From: Sanguibacter sp. HDW7
GTDB taxonomy: Bacteria > Actinomycetota > Actinomycetes > Actinomycetales > Cellulomonadaceae
Length of the DNA stretch: 64,000 bases
NCBI RefSeq assembly: GCF_011300875.1
Contig: NZ_CP049862.1
Location: 2,108,001 to 2,172,000 of the forward strand
Direction of reading: 5' to 3'
Numbering within the stretch: position 1 is the stretch's first letter; each line of letters begins with the position of its first letter. The position numbers and the translations under genes are program-made. Of the stretch, positions 35,498 to 43,903 are shown piece by piece. The notes under the pieces are model-generated. The model was given only the letters and a program-made list of their open reading frames with translations. It did not search any database and was not told where the DNA came from.

Positions 35498-36230
35498 TCG
35501 CTGCGGGCTCCGACGGCTCGGCCGCGGCCACACGCTGCTGGTCGATCCAGACGTAGGCCTCCTCGGCCGCGATCTGCTCCGCGTGCTTCTTCGCGGTCCC
35601 CCGGCCTGTGCCGCGCACGACGCCGGCGAGCAGGACGCGCGACGTGAAGACACGCGCATGGTCCGGCCCCTCGGAGTCCGACTCGTAGCGCGGCGCACCC
35701 AGCCCGGCCTCCGCCGACGCCTCCTGGAGGCTCGTCTTCCAGTCGAGACCGGCACCGAGGCCCGCGGCCGCGTCGAGCAGCGGGTCGACGAGCGTGTGCA
35801 CGAAGCGGCGCGTGCGCTCGAGCCCGTGGGTGAGGTAGACGGCGCCGATGATCGCCTCGACCGTGTCGGAGAGGATCGAGTCCTTCTCACGACCGCCCGT
35901 GCGCCGTTCCCCCTTGCCGAGCAGGATGTACCGGCCGAGGTCGAGCGTCCGAGCGACCTCCGCGAGCGCACGCTGAGAGACGGTCGCCGACCGCATCTTC
36001 GCAAGCTCGCCCTCGGGCTGCGTGCTGTGCCGACGGAAGAGCGACTCCGTGACGATGATGCCGAGCACCGAGTCGCCGAGGAACTCGAGGCGCTCGTTCG
36101 TCGGGATGCCGCCGGCCTCGTGCGCAAAGCTGCGGTGCGTGAGCGCCAGGACGAGAAGCTCCGGGTCGACGTCGACGCCGAGCTGCTCGAGCAGGTCCGC
36201 GGGCGAGAGCGTGCTCTCGGCCGCGCTCAT
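35490..36230 (-). CDS. rnc: ribonuclease III
   Basis: A 246-aa double-strand-specific RNase for rRNA precursors and structured mRNAs. The catalytic domain contains NERLEFLGDSVLG (Glu49 and Asp53 bind metal) and DTVEAIIGAVYL. The C-terminal ~80 residues are a dsRNA-binding domain (WKTSLQEASAEAGLG; GTGRGTAKKHAEQIAAEEAY). Its ATG overlaps the DUF177 stop (ATGA). In most relatives rpmF (L32) lies between DUF177 and rnc; here it is absent. Confidence 0.97.
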   Translation of the reverse strand: MSAAESTLSPADLLEQLGVDVDPELLVLALTHRSFAHEAGGIPTNERLEFLGDSVLGIIVTESLFRRHSTQPEGELAKMRSATVSQRALAEVARTLDLGRYILLGKGERRTGGREKDSILSDTVEAIIGAVYLTHGLERTRRFVHTLVDPLLDAAAGLGAGLDWKTSLQEASAEAGLGAPRYESDSEGPDHARVFTSRVLLAGVVRGTGRGTAKKHAEQIAAEEAYVWIDQQRVAAAEPSEPAASA

Positions 36231-36856
36231 CGCGCGCTCCCGTCGGCAGCGTCGTCGGCATCACCGCCGAGGGCCGCGAGCGCCTTCCAGCGGGGGTCGA
36301 GGATCTCGTGGGAGTGATCGGCATTCTCAGGCTCGTTGAGGTCGGCCCCGCACTCGGAGCACAGACCCTTGCAGCCGGGACGGCACAGGGGCGAGAACGG
36401 AAGCGCCATGACGACGGCGTCGCGCAGCGGCGGCTCGAGGTCGATGAGCTCGTTGTCGACGAGGTAGACCTCGTCGGGGTTCTCGTCCTCCGCCTGCTCC
36501 TCCGCGGCCGCGGCAGCACGCTCGGGGTAGACGAAGAGCTCGGCGACGTCGACGTCCACGTCGATCTCGAGCTCGGTGAGGCAGCGCGCGCACTCGCCGA
36601 CGGCGTCCGCCGTGACGAGGCCGGAGACGTAGACGCCCTCCATGACGGCCTCGAGACGCAGGTCGAGGTGGACCGACGAGCCCTGCGGGACCGTGACGAT
36701 GTCGGTGCCGAAACCGGCCGGGGCCTCGAGCGTCGCCTCGAACGTGCGCATCGAGCCCGGCGAGCGCCCCAGGTCGTGCACGTCGAGGACGAAGGGGTCG
36801 CGAGGGTCGGGCGTGCGGTGGTCCACGGTCGGTGCCTGCTGTTCTCCGGGCCGCAT
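36227..36856 (-). CDS. DUF177/YceD family protein
   Basis: A 209-aa protein of the YceD family, associated with 23S rRNA/50S metabolism and normally next to rpmF. Visible Cys motifs: ECARCLTEL in the middle and CRPGCKGLCSECGADLN near the C-terminus, which may bind zinc. The core starts at DPRDPFVLDVHDLGRSPGSM. Start is uncertain: ATG 36856 lacks a ribosome binding site, and GTG 36826 (VDHRTPD) has GCAGG eight bases upstream and may be the true start. It overlaps rnc by four bases. Confidence 0.9.
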   Translation of the reverse strand: MRPGEQQAPTVDHRTPDPRDPFVLDVHDLGRSPGSMRTFEATLEAPAGFGTDIVTVPQGSSVHLDLRLEAVMEGVYVSGLVTADAVGECARCLTELEIDVDVDVAELFVYPERAAAAAEEQAEDENPDEVYLVDNELIDLEPPLRDAVVMALPFSPLCRPGCKGLCSECGADLNEPENADHSHEILDPRWKALAALGGDADDAADGSAR

Positions 36857-36884
36857 GCTGGGTCAGCGCGGCTATGCCTAGATG

Positions 36885-37391
36885 CTAGTCGCTCGAGGGC
36901 GACGCGCCGTCATCAAGCCGCTCGGCCAGCTTCGCGCGACCGGCCTGGACCTGGAGGACGAGCTTGCCGAGGTCGATCTCGAACTCCGCGAGCCGCCGGT
37001 CGCAGTAGTCGTCGGCCTCCCGCCGCAGCGTGTCCGCCTGCGCGTGCGCCTCCTCGACGATGCGTGCGGCCTCGGCGCGCGACTGGACGACGACCTGCTC
37101 CTCCGCGACGAGCTGTGCGGCACGCGTGCGGGCGGCCGCGATGACGCGCTCAGCCTGCTCCTCGGCGTCCGCGAGCACGCGATCGGCGTCCGAGAGAACC
37201 TCGTCGGCGCGGTCGAGCTGCCCGGGCATCGCGGCACGCAGCTCGTCGACGAGACCGAGCGCCTCGGCACGGTTGACGAGCACGGACGCGGACATCGGCA
37301 TGGCACGCGCGTGCGTGATGAGCGTGTCGAGCTCGTCGACGAGCGCGGGGAGGCTGAGCGCCTCGTCCTCGGTGGGGTGCTGCTCGGTCAT
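36885..37391 (-). CDS. coiled-coil protein (DivIVA/ATP-synthase-b-like)
   Basis: A 168-aa soluble protein dominated by a long charged helix from ~residue 60 to 155 (ADRVLADAEEQAERVIAAAR, QSRAEAARIVEEAHAQADTL), preceded by a short conserved head (LPALVDELDTLITHARAMP). The head plus coiled coil is a known actinobacterial type located beside coaD; relatives have been linked to cell-envelope organisation in some species, but I cannot assign a role here. The ATG overlaps the coaD stop (ATGA). Confidence 0.85.
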   Translation of the reverse strand: MTEQHPTEDEALSLPALVDELDTLITHARAMPMSASVLVNRAEALGLVDELRAAMPGQLDRADEVLSDADRVLADAEEQAERVIAAARTRAAQLVAEEQVVVQSRAEAARIVEEAHAQADTLRREADDYCDRRLAEFEIDLGKLVLQVQAGRAKLAERLDDGASPSSD

Positions 37392-37933
37392 CGGGGCTCC
37401 TCGGTGGGTCGGTCGGTGCTGGTGGGGAGCGGCGCGGCCGCGGCTGCTGCGTCGGCCCGGCGCTCGAGCGCGGCGCGGACGAGGTCGCCGACGCCCGGCG
37501 GGACGAGGTCGTCGATCGGCCCGCCGAAACGGGCGACGTCCTTGACGAGGGACGACGCGACGTGCGCGAGCGATCCGTCGCCGACGACGAAGACTGTCTC
37601 GACGCCCGCGAGGTGACGGTTCATGAGGGCCATCGGCACCTCGGCGTCGTAGTCGGCGCCTCCGCGCAGGCCCTTGACGACGACGGTTGCGCCCTGCTCC
37701 CGGCAGAAGTCGACGAGCAGGCCGGGCACGGGTTCGACGCGCACGCCGTCGAGGTCCGCGACGGCAGCGCGGGCGACGGCAAGACGCTCGTCGAGCGTGA
37801 GGAGCGCCGACTTCGAGGAGTTGCGGGCGACGCCGACGACGACCTCGGGCACGAGGCGGCGGGCGCGCCGGACGACGTCGAGGTGTCCGAGGGTGAAGGG
37901 ATCGAACGAGCCCGGGCAGACGGCGATGGTCAC
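37388..37933 (-). CDS. coaD: phosphopantetheine adenylyltransferase
   Basis: A 181-aa enzyme of coenzyme A synthesis (4'-phosphopantetheine plus ATP to dephospho-CoA). GSFDPFTLGHLDVVRRA holds the TxGH nucleotide-binding motif; VKGLRGGADYDAEVPMALMN and ELVP-like DDLVPPGVGD are conserved. The GTG start has GGAGG only two to three bases away, closer than usual; GTG 37942 is another possibility. The ~20-residue Ala/Pro C-terminal tail is longer than in E. coli CoaD (159 aa). Confidence 0.95.
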   Translation of the reverse strand: MTIAVCPGSFDPFTLGHLDVVRRARRLVPEVVVGVARNSSKSALLTLDERLAVARAAVADLDGVRVEPVPGLLVDFCREQGATVVVKGLRGGADYDAEVPMALMNRHLAGVETVFVVGDGSLAHVASSLVKDVARFGGPIDDLVPPGVGDLVRAALERRADAAAAAAPLPTSTDRPTEEPR

Positions 37934-37977
37934 GTCCTCCACGCTAGACCATGGGCCTGCGCGCGGGCGCTCCGGGC

Positions 37978-38553
37978 TCAGGCGGGTGCGTCCTCGCTGT
38001 CGGGGCCGCCGTACCAGACGCTCGTCTCGCCGTAGTCCTTGTGCGCGACCTCGCTCCAGCCCGCGGGCCACGTGGGCGGCGACGTACGCTTCGACCGCTC
38101 CACGACGACGACGGCGCCGGGCGCGAGCGCCCCGTCGACGGCGAGCGCCTCGAGGAGCGCGTCGACGGTCGCCTCGGGCAGGTCGTACGGCGGGTCGAGA
38201 AGGACGAGGTCCCACGGCCGCGCGGGCGGGTGCGCGACGACGCGCTCGGCGCGGTCGGCGACCACCGTGACGATGTCCGTGAGGCCGGTCGCCGCAGCGT
38301 TCGCGCGGCAGACGTCGGCTGCCTGGCGCGATGCGTCGACGAGGACCACCGCCGCAGCGCCACGGCTCGCGGCCTCGAGCCCGAGCGCGCCCGAGCCCGC
38401 GAAGAGGTCGAGGACGCGCGCCCCGTCGACGACGTCGTAGTGCTCGAGGCGCGAGAACATGGCCTCGCGCACCCGGTCGCTCGTCGGGCGCGTGCCCTTG
38501 GGCGGCACCTTGAGGCTGCGTCCGCCGGCACGTCCGGCCACGATCCGAGTCAC
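37978..38553 (-). CDS. rsmD: 16S rRNA (guanine966-N2)-methyltransferase
   Basis: A 191-aa SAM-dependent methyltransferase. TRIVAGRAGGRSLKVPPKGT at the start, SAM motif I VLDLFAGSGALGLEA, and catalytic LLDPPYDLP are diagnostic of RsmD, which methylates G966 of 16S rRNA in the assembled small subunit. It lies between recG and coaD, the common actinobacterial order recG-rsmD-coaD. Confidence 0.96.
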   Translation of the reverse strand: MTRIVAGRAGGRSLKVPPKGTRPTSDRVREAMFSRLEHYDVVDGARVLDLFAGSGALGLEAASRGAAAVVLVDASRQAADVCRANAAATGLTDIVTVVADRAERVVAHPPARPWDLVLLDPPYDLPEATVDALLEALAVDGALAPGAVVVVERSKRTSPPTWPAGWSEVAHKDYGETSVWYGGPDSEDAPA

Positions 38554-38649
38554 GGGACAAGCCTAGGGCCGCTGCGGGCTCCTCGGCGTCGCTGGGGTCG
38601 GAGTCGCGCCTCGTCGAGGTTGCCCGCCGAGCTGCCGGCCGCGGTCGCT

Positions 38650-38721
38650 GGCCGGGCAGCCAGCCGAGCCGTCAGCCGGGCAGCCAGCCGAGCCGTCAGC
38701 CGGGCAATCAGCCCTACCGCC
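38650..38721. repeat. 24-bp tandem repeat, three copies
   Basis: Unit AGCCGGGCAGCCAGCCGAGC+CGTC: copies at 38650-38673 (one mismatch), 38674-38697 and 38698-38721 (degenerate), with a further partial copy running into the recG stop. It occupies the recG-rsmD gap. Confidence 0.9.
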
Positions 38722-38731
38722 AACCTGGCCG

Positions 38732-41020
38732 TCAGCCGCGGTCGAGGAACGCCGTCTCGACGTCGCGCAGGCGCGCCTCGACCGCGGCCGCGAGCGCGGG
38801 GAACTCGGCGAGCGTCGGGTCGGCGGCGACGAGGTCGGTCGCCTCCTCGCGGGCCTCCGCGATGAGGTCGGCGTCCTTGACGACGCGCAGGAGCCGCAAC
38901 GAGCTGGCTCCGCCCGACTGCGACGCTCCGAGCACGTCGCCCTCGCGGCGCACCGAGAGGTCGAGCAGCGCGAGCTCGAAGCCGTCGGTCGTGCCCGCGA
39001 GGTGCGTGAGCCGCTCGGCGGCGTCCGAGCCCTCCTCGGCGCGCGTCACGAGGAAGCACGTGCCGGGCAGGGTGCCGCGGCCGACGCGTCCGCGGAGCTG
39101 ATGGAGCTGGGAGATGCCGAAGACGTCCGCGTCGAGGATGACCATGACGGTCGCGAGCGGAACGTCGACGCCGACCTCGATGACGGTCGTCGCGACGAGG
39201 ATCTGCGTGCGTCCCTCGAGGAACGCGGCCATCGCGCGGTCGCGGTCCTCCGACGCCATGCGGCCGTGGAGCGTGCCGACGGCGGCGCCGCCGAGGACGG
39301 GCATGGCCTCGAGCTCGCGGACGACGTCCTCGACGGCGCGGCGCGCGGGAGGCGTCGGCCCGCCCGCGCCCTGCGGGGAATCGCCGTGCGCGGAACCACC
39401 GGGCGCGGCGCCGCCGAGCTGCGCGGCGAGGTCGTCGAGCAGGTCGGCGTCGTCGGAGGACGACGCGTCGTCGCCCGTGATGCGCGGGCACACGACGAAC
39501 ACGCGCTCGCCTGCGGCGACGTGGTCGTGCACGACCTGCCAGACGCGCTGCACCCAGGCTGGCCGGTCGGCCCACACGACGTGCGACGTGATGCCGGCGC
39601 GCCCCGCGGGCACCTCGGTGAGCGTCGAGACCTCGAGGTCCCCGAAGACGGTCATCGCGACCGTGCGTGGGATGGGGGTCGCGGTCATGACGAGCATGTG
39701 CGGAACGTCGTCGCCCCGGCTGCGCAGCGCGTCGCGCTGCTCGACGCCGAAGCGGTGCTGCTCGTCGACGACGACGAGACCGAGGTCGGCGAACTGGACC
39801 CTCTCGGAGAGCAGCGCGTGGGTGCCGACGACTATGCCCGCACGGCCGCTCGCGGCGTCGAGGAGCGCCTCGCGCGTCGCGGCAGCGCCGAGGGAGCCCG
39901 TGAGCAGCGCGACGCGCGTCGCGCGCTCGGCGCCGTCCGGGCCGAGGTCGCCGAGCATCCCGGCCTCGGCGAGCGGGCCGAGCAGCGCCGTGAGCGTGCG
40001 GTGGTGCTGCTGCGCGAGGACCTCGGTGGGCGCGAGCAGGACGGCCTGGCCGCCGGCGTCGACGACCTGGAGCATCGCGCGCAGCGCGACGAGCGTCTTG
40101 CCCGAGCCGACGTCGCCCTGCAGGAGCCGCTGCATGGGGTGGGCGCGCGCGAGGTCGGCGGCGATCTCCTCACCGACGGCGACCTGGCCTGCGGTGAGGT
40201 CGAAGGGCAGACGCGCGTCGAGGTCGGCGACGAGCGAGGGGCCCTCGGGCCGCGGGCGCGGCGTCGCGGAGAGCACGAGCGCGGCGTGCCGGCGACGTGC
40301 GAGCTCGGTCTGCAGGACGAGCGCCTCCTCGAAGCGCAGCGTGCGGCGCGCCCGGTAGGCGTCGGCGACCTTCGCGGGCGCGTGCACGGTGCGGATCGCC
40401 TCGGGCAGGGGCATGAGACCGCGGCGCGCGCGGACCTCGACGGGCACGGGCTCGGGCAGGCCGTCGACGAGCGCGGGCAGGACCGCGTGCACGGCGCGGG
40501 CCGTCTTCCACGAGGGCATCTGGGCGGTCGCCGGGTAGATGGGCGTCGGCGGCATCTCGTCGAGCCCCTCGACGTCCTCGATGACCTCGTAGTCGGGGTG
40601 CGTGAGCTGCAGGGTGCCGCGGTACTCGCTCACGGTGCCCGAGAACTGCGCGAGACGGCCCGGCACGAGCCGCGACTCGTGCGGGCGCAGCGCGCCCGCG
40701 TGCCGCGCGAAGAACGACAGGTCGAGGCTGTTGACGCCGTCCGAGACGACGACGGCGAGGATCGCCCCCGAGCGCGCCCGCATGGTGCGGACGGTCGCGC
40801 GCTCGACCTGTGCGACGACGGTGACGTGCGCACCGACCTCGAGGTCAGCGATGCTCGTGCGCTCCCCCGGCTCGACGTAGCGGCGCGGGTAGTGGCGCAG
40901 CAGGTCGCCGACGGTCGCGAGGCCGAGGGTCGCGAGCCCCTTGGCCGTCGGTTTGCCGAGGACGCGCTCGAGCAGCGCGTCGAGCCCCGAGGCGTCGGCG
41001 GGCACCGCGAGGTCGTTCAC
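38732..41020 (-). CDS. recG: ATP-dependent DNA helicase RecG
   Basis: A 762-aa helicase that regresses stalled forks and processes Holliday junctions. The N-terminal wedge/OB part contains LLRHYPRRYVEPGERTSIAD. Helicase motifs: Walker A GDVGSGKT, DExH box DEQHRFG, motif III TATPIPRT, and C-terminal QLRGRVGRG. Between motifs IV and V there is an extra acidic, Ser/Gly-rich loop of ~50 residues (DDASSSDDADLLDDLAAQLG) that makes the protein longer than E. coli RecG (693 aa). GTGA overlap with the upstream DAK2 gene indicates coupling. Confidence 0.96.
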   Translation of the reverse strand: MNDLAVPADASGLDALLERVLGKPTAKGLATLGLATVGDLLRHYPRRYVEPGERTSIADLEVGAHVTVVAQVERATVRTMRARSGAILAVVVSDGVNSLDLSFFARHAGALRPHESRLVPGRLAQFSGTVSEYRGTLQLTHPDYEVIEDVEGLDEMPPTPIYPATAQMPSWKTARAVHAVLPALVDGLPEPVPVEVRARRGLMPLPEAIRTVHAPAKVADAYRARRTLRFEEALVLQTELARRRHAALVLSATPRPRPEGPSLVADLDARLPFDLTAGQVAVGEEIAADLARAHPMQRLLQGDVGSGKTLVALRAMLQVVDAGGQAVLLAPTEVLAQQHHRTLTALLGPLAEAGMLGDLGPDGAERATRVALLTGSLGAAATREALLDAASGRAGIVVGTHALLSERVQFADLGLVVVDEQHRFGVEQRDALRSRGDDVPHMLVMTATPIPRTVAMTVFGDLEVSTLTEVPAGRAGITSHVVWADRPAWVQRVWQVVHDHVAAGERVFVVCPRITGDDASSSDDADLLDDLAAQLGGAAPGGSAHGDSPQGAGGPTPPARRAVEDVVRELEAMPVLGGAAVGTLHGRMASEDRDRAMAAFLEGRTQILVATTVIEVGVDVPLATVMVILDADVFGISQLHQLRGRVGRGTLPGTCFLVTRAEEGSDAAERLTHLAGTTDGFELALLDLSVRREGDVLGASQSGGASSLRLLRVVKDADLIAEAREEATDLVAADPTLAEFPALAAAVEARLRDVETAFLDRG

Positions 41021-42582
41021 AGGAGGCCCACGCGCAGGACGGCGTCGTGGCGGCCCGAGAAGAGCTCGGTGACGTCGAGGCCGAGCGTGCTCCCGAGGTG
41101 CGTGCGGCACGTCATGAGGGTCTCCTGCGGGACGTCGCCGCCGACGAGGACCATCGCGAGCCCGACGTCGCCGGCCTCGCCGAGGCTCGCGAGCCCCGCG
41201 GTGACGTCGTCCGTGCGGACGTCGAGGTCGCACCAGCGCAGCGACGCGACCGCGGCGCGCATGTCCTCGAGCGCACGGTCCTCGTCGCCGTGGCGGCCGA
41301 GCGACTCCTCGCGCGCCGTGAGCGCGGCGACGACGTGGAGGTCGTCGGGCACGACGACGGCCTCGACGCTCACGCCGGGCATGCGGTGCAGCGAGCGGCG
41401 CAGGGTCGCGACCGAGTCCGACCGCAGGACGGTGACGATGCGGTCGCGGCCCGTGTCCTCGAGGACGCGGACGAGTTCCGAGGGCGTCCACGGCCTGTCG
41501 GTGCGGGCGAGGACGACGGCTCCCGTGCCGGCGGCGTCAGCGAGCAGGCCAGGACTGCGCACGCCCGCGACGACGCCGACGTCGCCCGGTGGCACGAGGA
41601 GCGAGCGCACGCACACCTGCCGCAGCCCCGCGCCCTCGGCGGCGCCGAGCGCGTCCGACGGGGCGTCCGTGTGGACGTGGGCCTGCCACACGCCGTCCCC
41701 GCCGACGACGACGACCGACTCCCCGACGGCGCGCAGGCGGGCGCGCAGCCCGTCGGCGAGGTCGCCGCCGTCCGCGTCGGCCTCGACCACGTACATGACC
41801 TCGAACGCACCGTCGGGCTCCCCCGCCGTGACGCCGTGGCCCGGGTGCGGGACGTCCGTCGGGCGCCGGCCACTGGCGGCGGCGAGATCCTCGGGGAGGT
41901 CGACCCCCGGCAGGTCGGCGGAGGCGCGCCCCTCGCCCGGGACGGCGAGCGCGTCGCGCAGCGCCGCGAGGACGAGCGTGAGACCGAAGGCCCCCGCGTC
42001 GAGCACGCCGTGGTGCGCGAGGACGTCGAGCTCGTCGGGCGAGCCGAGCACCGCGAGCCGTGCACCCGCGACGGCCTCGGTGGCGGCATCGGCCGTGCCG
42101 GCTCCCGCGGCGACCGCGCGCTCGGCGGCGTCGGCCGCGGCGTCGGCCGCCGTGAGCATCGTGCCCGGTGCCGGGCGGGCGACCGCGGCGCGCGCGGCGT
42201 CGGCACCGGTCCGCAGAGCGAGCGCGAGGCCGCGGGCTCCTGATCTGCCGTCACTGCCCGCGCCGGACCGCGCCGCGACCACGGCGCGCTCGGCACCGAC
42301 CGCGAGCCCGCGGAGCAGCTCGGAGAGGATGATCCCGGAGTTGCCGCGCGCCGCGAGCAGGGCCCCGCGCGCGAGGTCGTGGAGCGCGCCGACGGCGTCG
42401 TCCTCCGCGTCGTCGACCGCGCGCCGCGCGGCGGCGAGCGTGAGCAGCATGTTCGTGCCCGTGTCCGAGTCCGCGACGGGGAAGACGTTGGCCGCGTCGA
42501 TCCGCTCCCGCGCGCCCTCGAGGGCCGCGACCGCGAGATCGGCCCAACGACGGACCGCGGCAGCGTCGAGGTGGGGTTCCAC
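41017..42582 (-). CDS. DAK2 domain (YloV/FakA-like) protein
   Basis: A 521-aa protein of the YloV type. The N-terminal DhaL-like domain has the ATP/Mg motifs NVFPVADSDTGTNMLLTL and ARGNSGIILSELLRG; then VLDAGAFGLTLVL. The C-terminal half is the DAK1/DegV-related domain. In Firmicutes the homologue FakA is a fatty-acid kinase acting with FakB lipid carriers; no FakB/DegV gene is visible in this window. GTG 42582 has AGGAG eight bases upstream. Being coupled to recG is the standard arrangement in Gram-positives. Confidence 0.9.
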   Translation of the reverse strand: MEPHLDAAAVRRWADLAVAALEGARERIDAANVFPVADSDTGTNMLLTLAAARRAVDDAEDDAVGALHDLARGALLAARGNSGIILSELLRGLAVGAERAVVAARSGAGSDGRSGARGLALALRTGADAARAAVARPAPGTMLTAADAAADAAERAVAAGAGTADAATEAVAGARLAVLGSPDELDVLAHHGVLDAGAFGLTLVLAALRDALAVPGEGRASADLPGVDLPEDLAAASGRRPTDVPHPGHGVTAGEPDGAFEVMYVVEADADGGDLADGLRARLRAVGESVVVVGGDGVWQAHVHTDAPSDALGAAEGAGLRQVCVRSLLVPPGDVGVVAGVRSPGLLADAAGTGAVVLARTDRPWTPSELVRVLEDTGRDRIVTVLRSDSVATLRRSLHRMPGVSVEAVVVPDDLHVVAALTAREESLGRHGDEDRALEDMRAAVASLRWCDLDVRTDDVTAGLASLGEAGDVGLAMVLVGGDVPQETLMTCRTHLGSTLGLDVTELFSGRHDAVLRVGLL

Positions 42583-42926
42583 GGGGCAGTCTCCTAGGCT
42601 GGGTGCGGGCGCCTCCACGATGCCACGGCGATCACGCCGCAGGTCGTCGCGGACAGGCACGTCGGTGAGGTCGCGTCCACGGTACGCGGGACCACCGACA
42701 ACCGGCGAGACGCACGCCACAGGACACGTCGCCCCGTCATGTTTGGGCGTGGCGGGGGCGATCGGGTACGCTGTTCAGGTTGCCCGGGACGACCCGGGCT
42801 CGGCGGTGCGCCCGACGCAGGCCTCACATCCCTCTTCGCAGGGACGGGTCACGTCCAGGAACACCCCGACCTCATGCTTCGGCCGCTACCTCGCGGCCTG
42901 CACGACCGACTATTTCAGGAGAGACA
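42583..42926. other. 344-bp intergenic region with rpmB promoter and structured leader
   Basis: No gene seen. Promoter TTGGGC (42743-42748), 18-base spacer, TACGCT (42767-42772). The resulting ~148-base leader holds three hairpins: GCCCGGG-ACGA-CCCGGGC at 42782-42799, GGACG-GGTCA-CGTCC at 42842-42856, and GGCCGC-TACCTC-GCGGCC at 42881-42898. Confidence 0.65.
42743..42772 (+). promoter_or_regulatory. rpmB promoter
   Basis: TTGGGC and TACGCT separated by 18 bases; transcription would start about 42779. Confidence 0.6.
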
Positions 42927-43118
42927 GTGGCCGCCAACTGCGACGTCTGCGCCAAGGGTCCGAGCTTCGGGCACTCCATCTCGCACTCGCACGTGCGCAC
43001 CAAGCGCCGCTGGAACCCGAACATCCAGCGCATCCGTGCGATCGTCAACGGCACGCCCAAGCGCGTGAACGTGTGCACCTCGTGCCTCAAGGCCGGCAAG
43101 GTCCAGCGCCCCGCCTGA
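42927..43118 (+). CDS. rpmB: 50S ribosomal protein L28
   Basis: A 63-aa ribosomal protein. GTG start with AGGAGA six bases upstream. CDVCAKGPSFGHSISHSH and RRWNPNIQRIR are diagnostic. It keeps both Cys pairs (CDVC and CTSC), the zinc-binding C+ form, so it should need zinc. It is transcribed alone, divergent from the DAK2-recG operon. Confidence 0.98.
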   Translation: MAANCDVCAKGPSFGHSISHSHVRTKRRWNPNIQRIRAIVNGTPKRVNVCTSCLKAGKVQRPA

Positions 43119-43132
43119 GCCCACGGCTCGAC

Positions 43133-43169
43133 CGAAGGCCCGCTTCCCCTCGAGGGACGCGGGCCTTCG
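43133..43169 (+). terminator. rpmB terminator
   Basis: CGAAGGCCCGC and GCGGGCCTTCG form an 11-bp perfect stem 14 bases after rpmB. Confidence 0.8.
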
Positions 43170-43360
43170 TCGTTCCCGACGCCCCTCGCCCGCCGACCAG
43201 GTTGCTCGCCCGACCAGGTCCCGGAACATCGCGGCGCGCAGGTGCGTCCGAGCGGGTGACGTCGAAGTTTGACGGCTCTCTCACCACGCCGTGGTGAACG
43301 ACAGGGGTTCTTTGCCGCTCCCCGGTAGACCCATGACCGTCCCGGTGGCAGTCTTGACAC

Positions 43361-43882
43361 ATGGTGGAGGAGATGAGCGCCCTGACGATCCGGACCGCGA
43401 CGACCGAGGACGCCCAGGCGGTGGCCCGCGTGCACGTCGCGTCGTGGCGGGGAGCCTACGCGGGCATCGTCCCGGACGAGGTCCTTGCGACGCTCGACGT
43501 CGACGCGCGCGAGCAGCGTTGGCACGACAACCTCGCCGACACCACGGTGCACACGTGGGTCGCGGAGGTCGCGGACCGCGCGATCGGCTTCGCGACGCTC
43601 GGCCCGGCGCGGGACGAGGATGCGGACGACGGCGACCTCGAGCTCTACGCCATCTACCTCTCCCCCGAGTCCTGGGGCACGGGCGCGGCCCGCGAGCTCA
43701 TGCGCACTCTGCTCGCCGAGGTCCCGGCGGCGGCCCGCCTCACCCTGTGGGTGTTCGCCGACAACGACCGCGCCCGCCACTTCTACAAGCGTCACGGCCT
43801 CGCGCCGGACGGCGTCGAACGGCTCGAGGAGTTCGGCGGCACGCACCTCACCGAGGTCCGCTACGTCCGGACGGGTGCCTGA
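43361..43882 (+). CDS. GNAT family N-acetyltransferase
   Basis: A 173-aa acetyltransferase. The N-terminal VARVHVASWRGAYAGIVPDE is typical of this subgroup, and ELYAIYLSPESWGTGAARELM carries the acetyl-CoA-binding motif (Q/RxxGxG/A variant). LWVFADNDRARHFYKRHGL is the conserved C-terminal motif B. The substrate is unknown. Start may be ATG 43361 or ATG 43373; CAGTCT ends six bases before 43361, compatible with a leaderless start. Confidence 0.85.
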   Translation: MVEEMSALTIRTATTEDAQAVARVHVASWRGAYAGIVPDEVLATLDVDAREQRWHDNLADTTVHTWVAEVADRAIGFATLGPARDEDADDGDLELYAIYLSPESWGTGAARELMRTLLAEVPAAARLTLWVFADNDRARHFYKRHGLAPDGVERLEEFGGTHLTEVRYVRTGA

Positions 43883-43892
43883 GCGCACCCGT
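43871..43892. terminator. hairpin across the GNAT stop codon
   Basis: ACGGGTGC-CTGAGC-GCACCCGT, an 8-bp stem overlapping the GNAT stop and facing the convergent thiL end; a compact bidirectional terminator. Confidence 0.6.
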
Positions 43893-43903
43893 CGGGCGTC
43901 CGG

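Noticed and set aside
38650-38731. Possible CRISPR array
   Set aside because: The 24-bp units are head-to-tail without spacers.
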